Below, piece by piece: positions 12,406 through 12,691 of a stretch of DNA of 12,691 nucleotides (its first letter is position 1; each line of letters opens with the position of its first letter). Location of the stretch: contig WRLS01000051.1 in the NCBI GenBank assembly GCA_009776345.1, forward strand, positions 1 through 12,691, read 5' to 3'. The stretch comes from Oscillospiraceae bacterium. Lineage in GTDB: Bacteria; Bacillota; Clostridia; Oscillospirales; Ruminococcaceae. A model generated the notes under the pieces. It worked only from the letters and a program-made list of their open reading frames with translations, had not been told where the DNA came from and made no database searches. Made by a program: the position numbers and the translations under genes.

Positions 12406-12491
12406 CCGAAGGCCGTAGGGGCGGGTTTCCATGCCCGCCCGTCAAAGGCGAATAGGATACTCGCGGTCGGGGATGGAACCCCGACCCTACA
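12401..12491. repeat. REP-like doublet, copy 2
   Basis: The first 47 bp match 3692-3738 at 44 positions. It again consists of two facing units: GTAGGGGCGGG..CCATGCCCG at 12415-12438, and on the other strand GTAGGGTCGGGG, a perfect 8-bp stem GGTCGGGG / CCCCGACC (12465-12472 / 12479-12486). Lying just after rpoD it could protect or end the mRNA, but there is no U-tract. Confidence 0.8.
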
Positions 12492-12509
12492 TGGAAAATA
12501 TGTTATGCC

Positions 12510-12532
12510 GTAGGGGCGGCAACCTGCCGCCC
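12510..12532. repeat. Single REP-like hairpin
   Basis: GTAGGGGCGGC folds on GCCGCCC across AACCT (stem 12514-12520 / 12526-12532). It starts with the same GTAGGGGCGG as the doublets and looks like a lone unit of that family. Confidence 0.65.
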
Positions 12533-12538
12533 GAAATT

Positions 12539-12568
12539 CCCCTCCTTGGAGGGGTGGCGCGAAGCGCC
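12539..12568. repeat. Double palindrome, intergenic repeat
   Basis: Two adjacent perfect palindromes: CCCCTCC-TT-GGAGGGG (12539-12554) and GGCGC-GAA-GCGCC (12556-12568), followed by GGGGTGG. I recall similar sequence pairs between genes in many bacteria, but cannot verify copy number here. Nothing further is visible between 12570 and 12628. Confidence 0.55.
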
Positions 12569-12628
12569 GGGGTGGTTTTAACGCGATTTCATATTCGGTT
12601 ATTTTTCACCGCTCAAGCCGCGGGGGCT

Positions 12629-12678
12629 GTTACTTTGCAACGCGGCAAAGTAACCAAAACGCGCCGGGGAGACCCCGG
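12629..12678. repeat. Palindromic repeat at the right edge
   Basis: A perfect 10-bp inverted repeat GTTACTTTGC / GCAAAGTAAC (12629-12638 / 12645-12654) is followed by a second hairpin CCGGGG-AGA-CCCCGG (12664-12678). No ORF crosses them; the element may continue past the window. Confidence 0.6.
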
Positions 12679-12691
12679 ACCCCCATTTCGA

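Overview
The window looks like chromosomal DNA of an uncultured Firmicute of the Clostridia, plausibly Oscillospirales-like. The reasons are the dgt / dnaG / rpoD gene order with a vegetative SigA-type sigma factor, G-rich AGGAGG-type ribosome sites before most genes, GTG and TTG starts, a zinc-type L31, and the small toxin-antitoxin and zinc-knuckle families present. This is judged from family resemblance only. The housekeeping genes are fairly GC-rich. Several accessory genes (mazG-like, mntA/hepT, vapC, relE and its partner) are visibly AT-richer.

Left part, minus strand (1-3584). A promoter at 3556-3584 drives a Pro-rich lipoprotein, then the MntA-HepT toxin-antitoxin pair, then lepA (elongation factor 4), then a MazG-like gene. 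All are packed within about 30 nt of each other. The MazG-like ORF appears to be cut off by the end of an insertion sequence. The IS brings its own promoter and the first 20 codons of a transposase, which runs off the left edge.

Middle part, plus strand (3585-5627). The divergent intergenic region holds degenerate 7-bp repeats and a REP-like doublet. An extended -10 promoter then leads to a PHP-family phosphoesterase and an unrecognised 188-residue partner. rpmE (L31) follows with its own extended -10 promoter and a strong intrinsic terminator.

Right part, plus strand (5640-12371). After a nested inverted repeat comes the replication/transcription cluster dgt - dnaG - rpoD. In related Clostridia these three are usually close together. 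Here about 2.6 kb of small genes separates dgt from dnaG: an iron-sulfur-flavoprotein-like FMN reductase coupled to dgt, a VapBC pair, an orphan YgiT-type zinc-finger antitoxin, a VOC (glyoxalase-fold) protein, and a RelE/ParE toxin with its antitoxin in toxin-first order. A 64-bp direct repeat, made of a VOC 3' end joined to a ygiT 5' end, occurs twice and leaves a 10-codon ygiT stub. This shows the island was built by duplication or recombination.

Right flank (12371-12691). No gene was found; it is a cluster of palindromic intergenic repeats, the first of which matches the one at 3692-3780.

I see no clearly novel defence or biosynthetic system. The most notable points are the assembly scar in the dgt-dnaG island, the TA pair directly upstream of lepA, the IS/mazG junction, and a family of heptamer plus REP-like repeats that sits next to or between the core genes.
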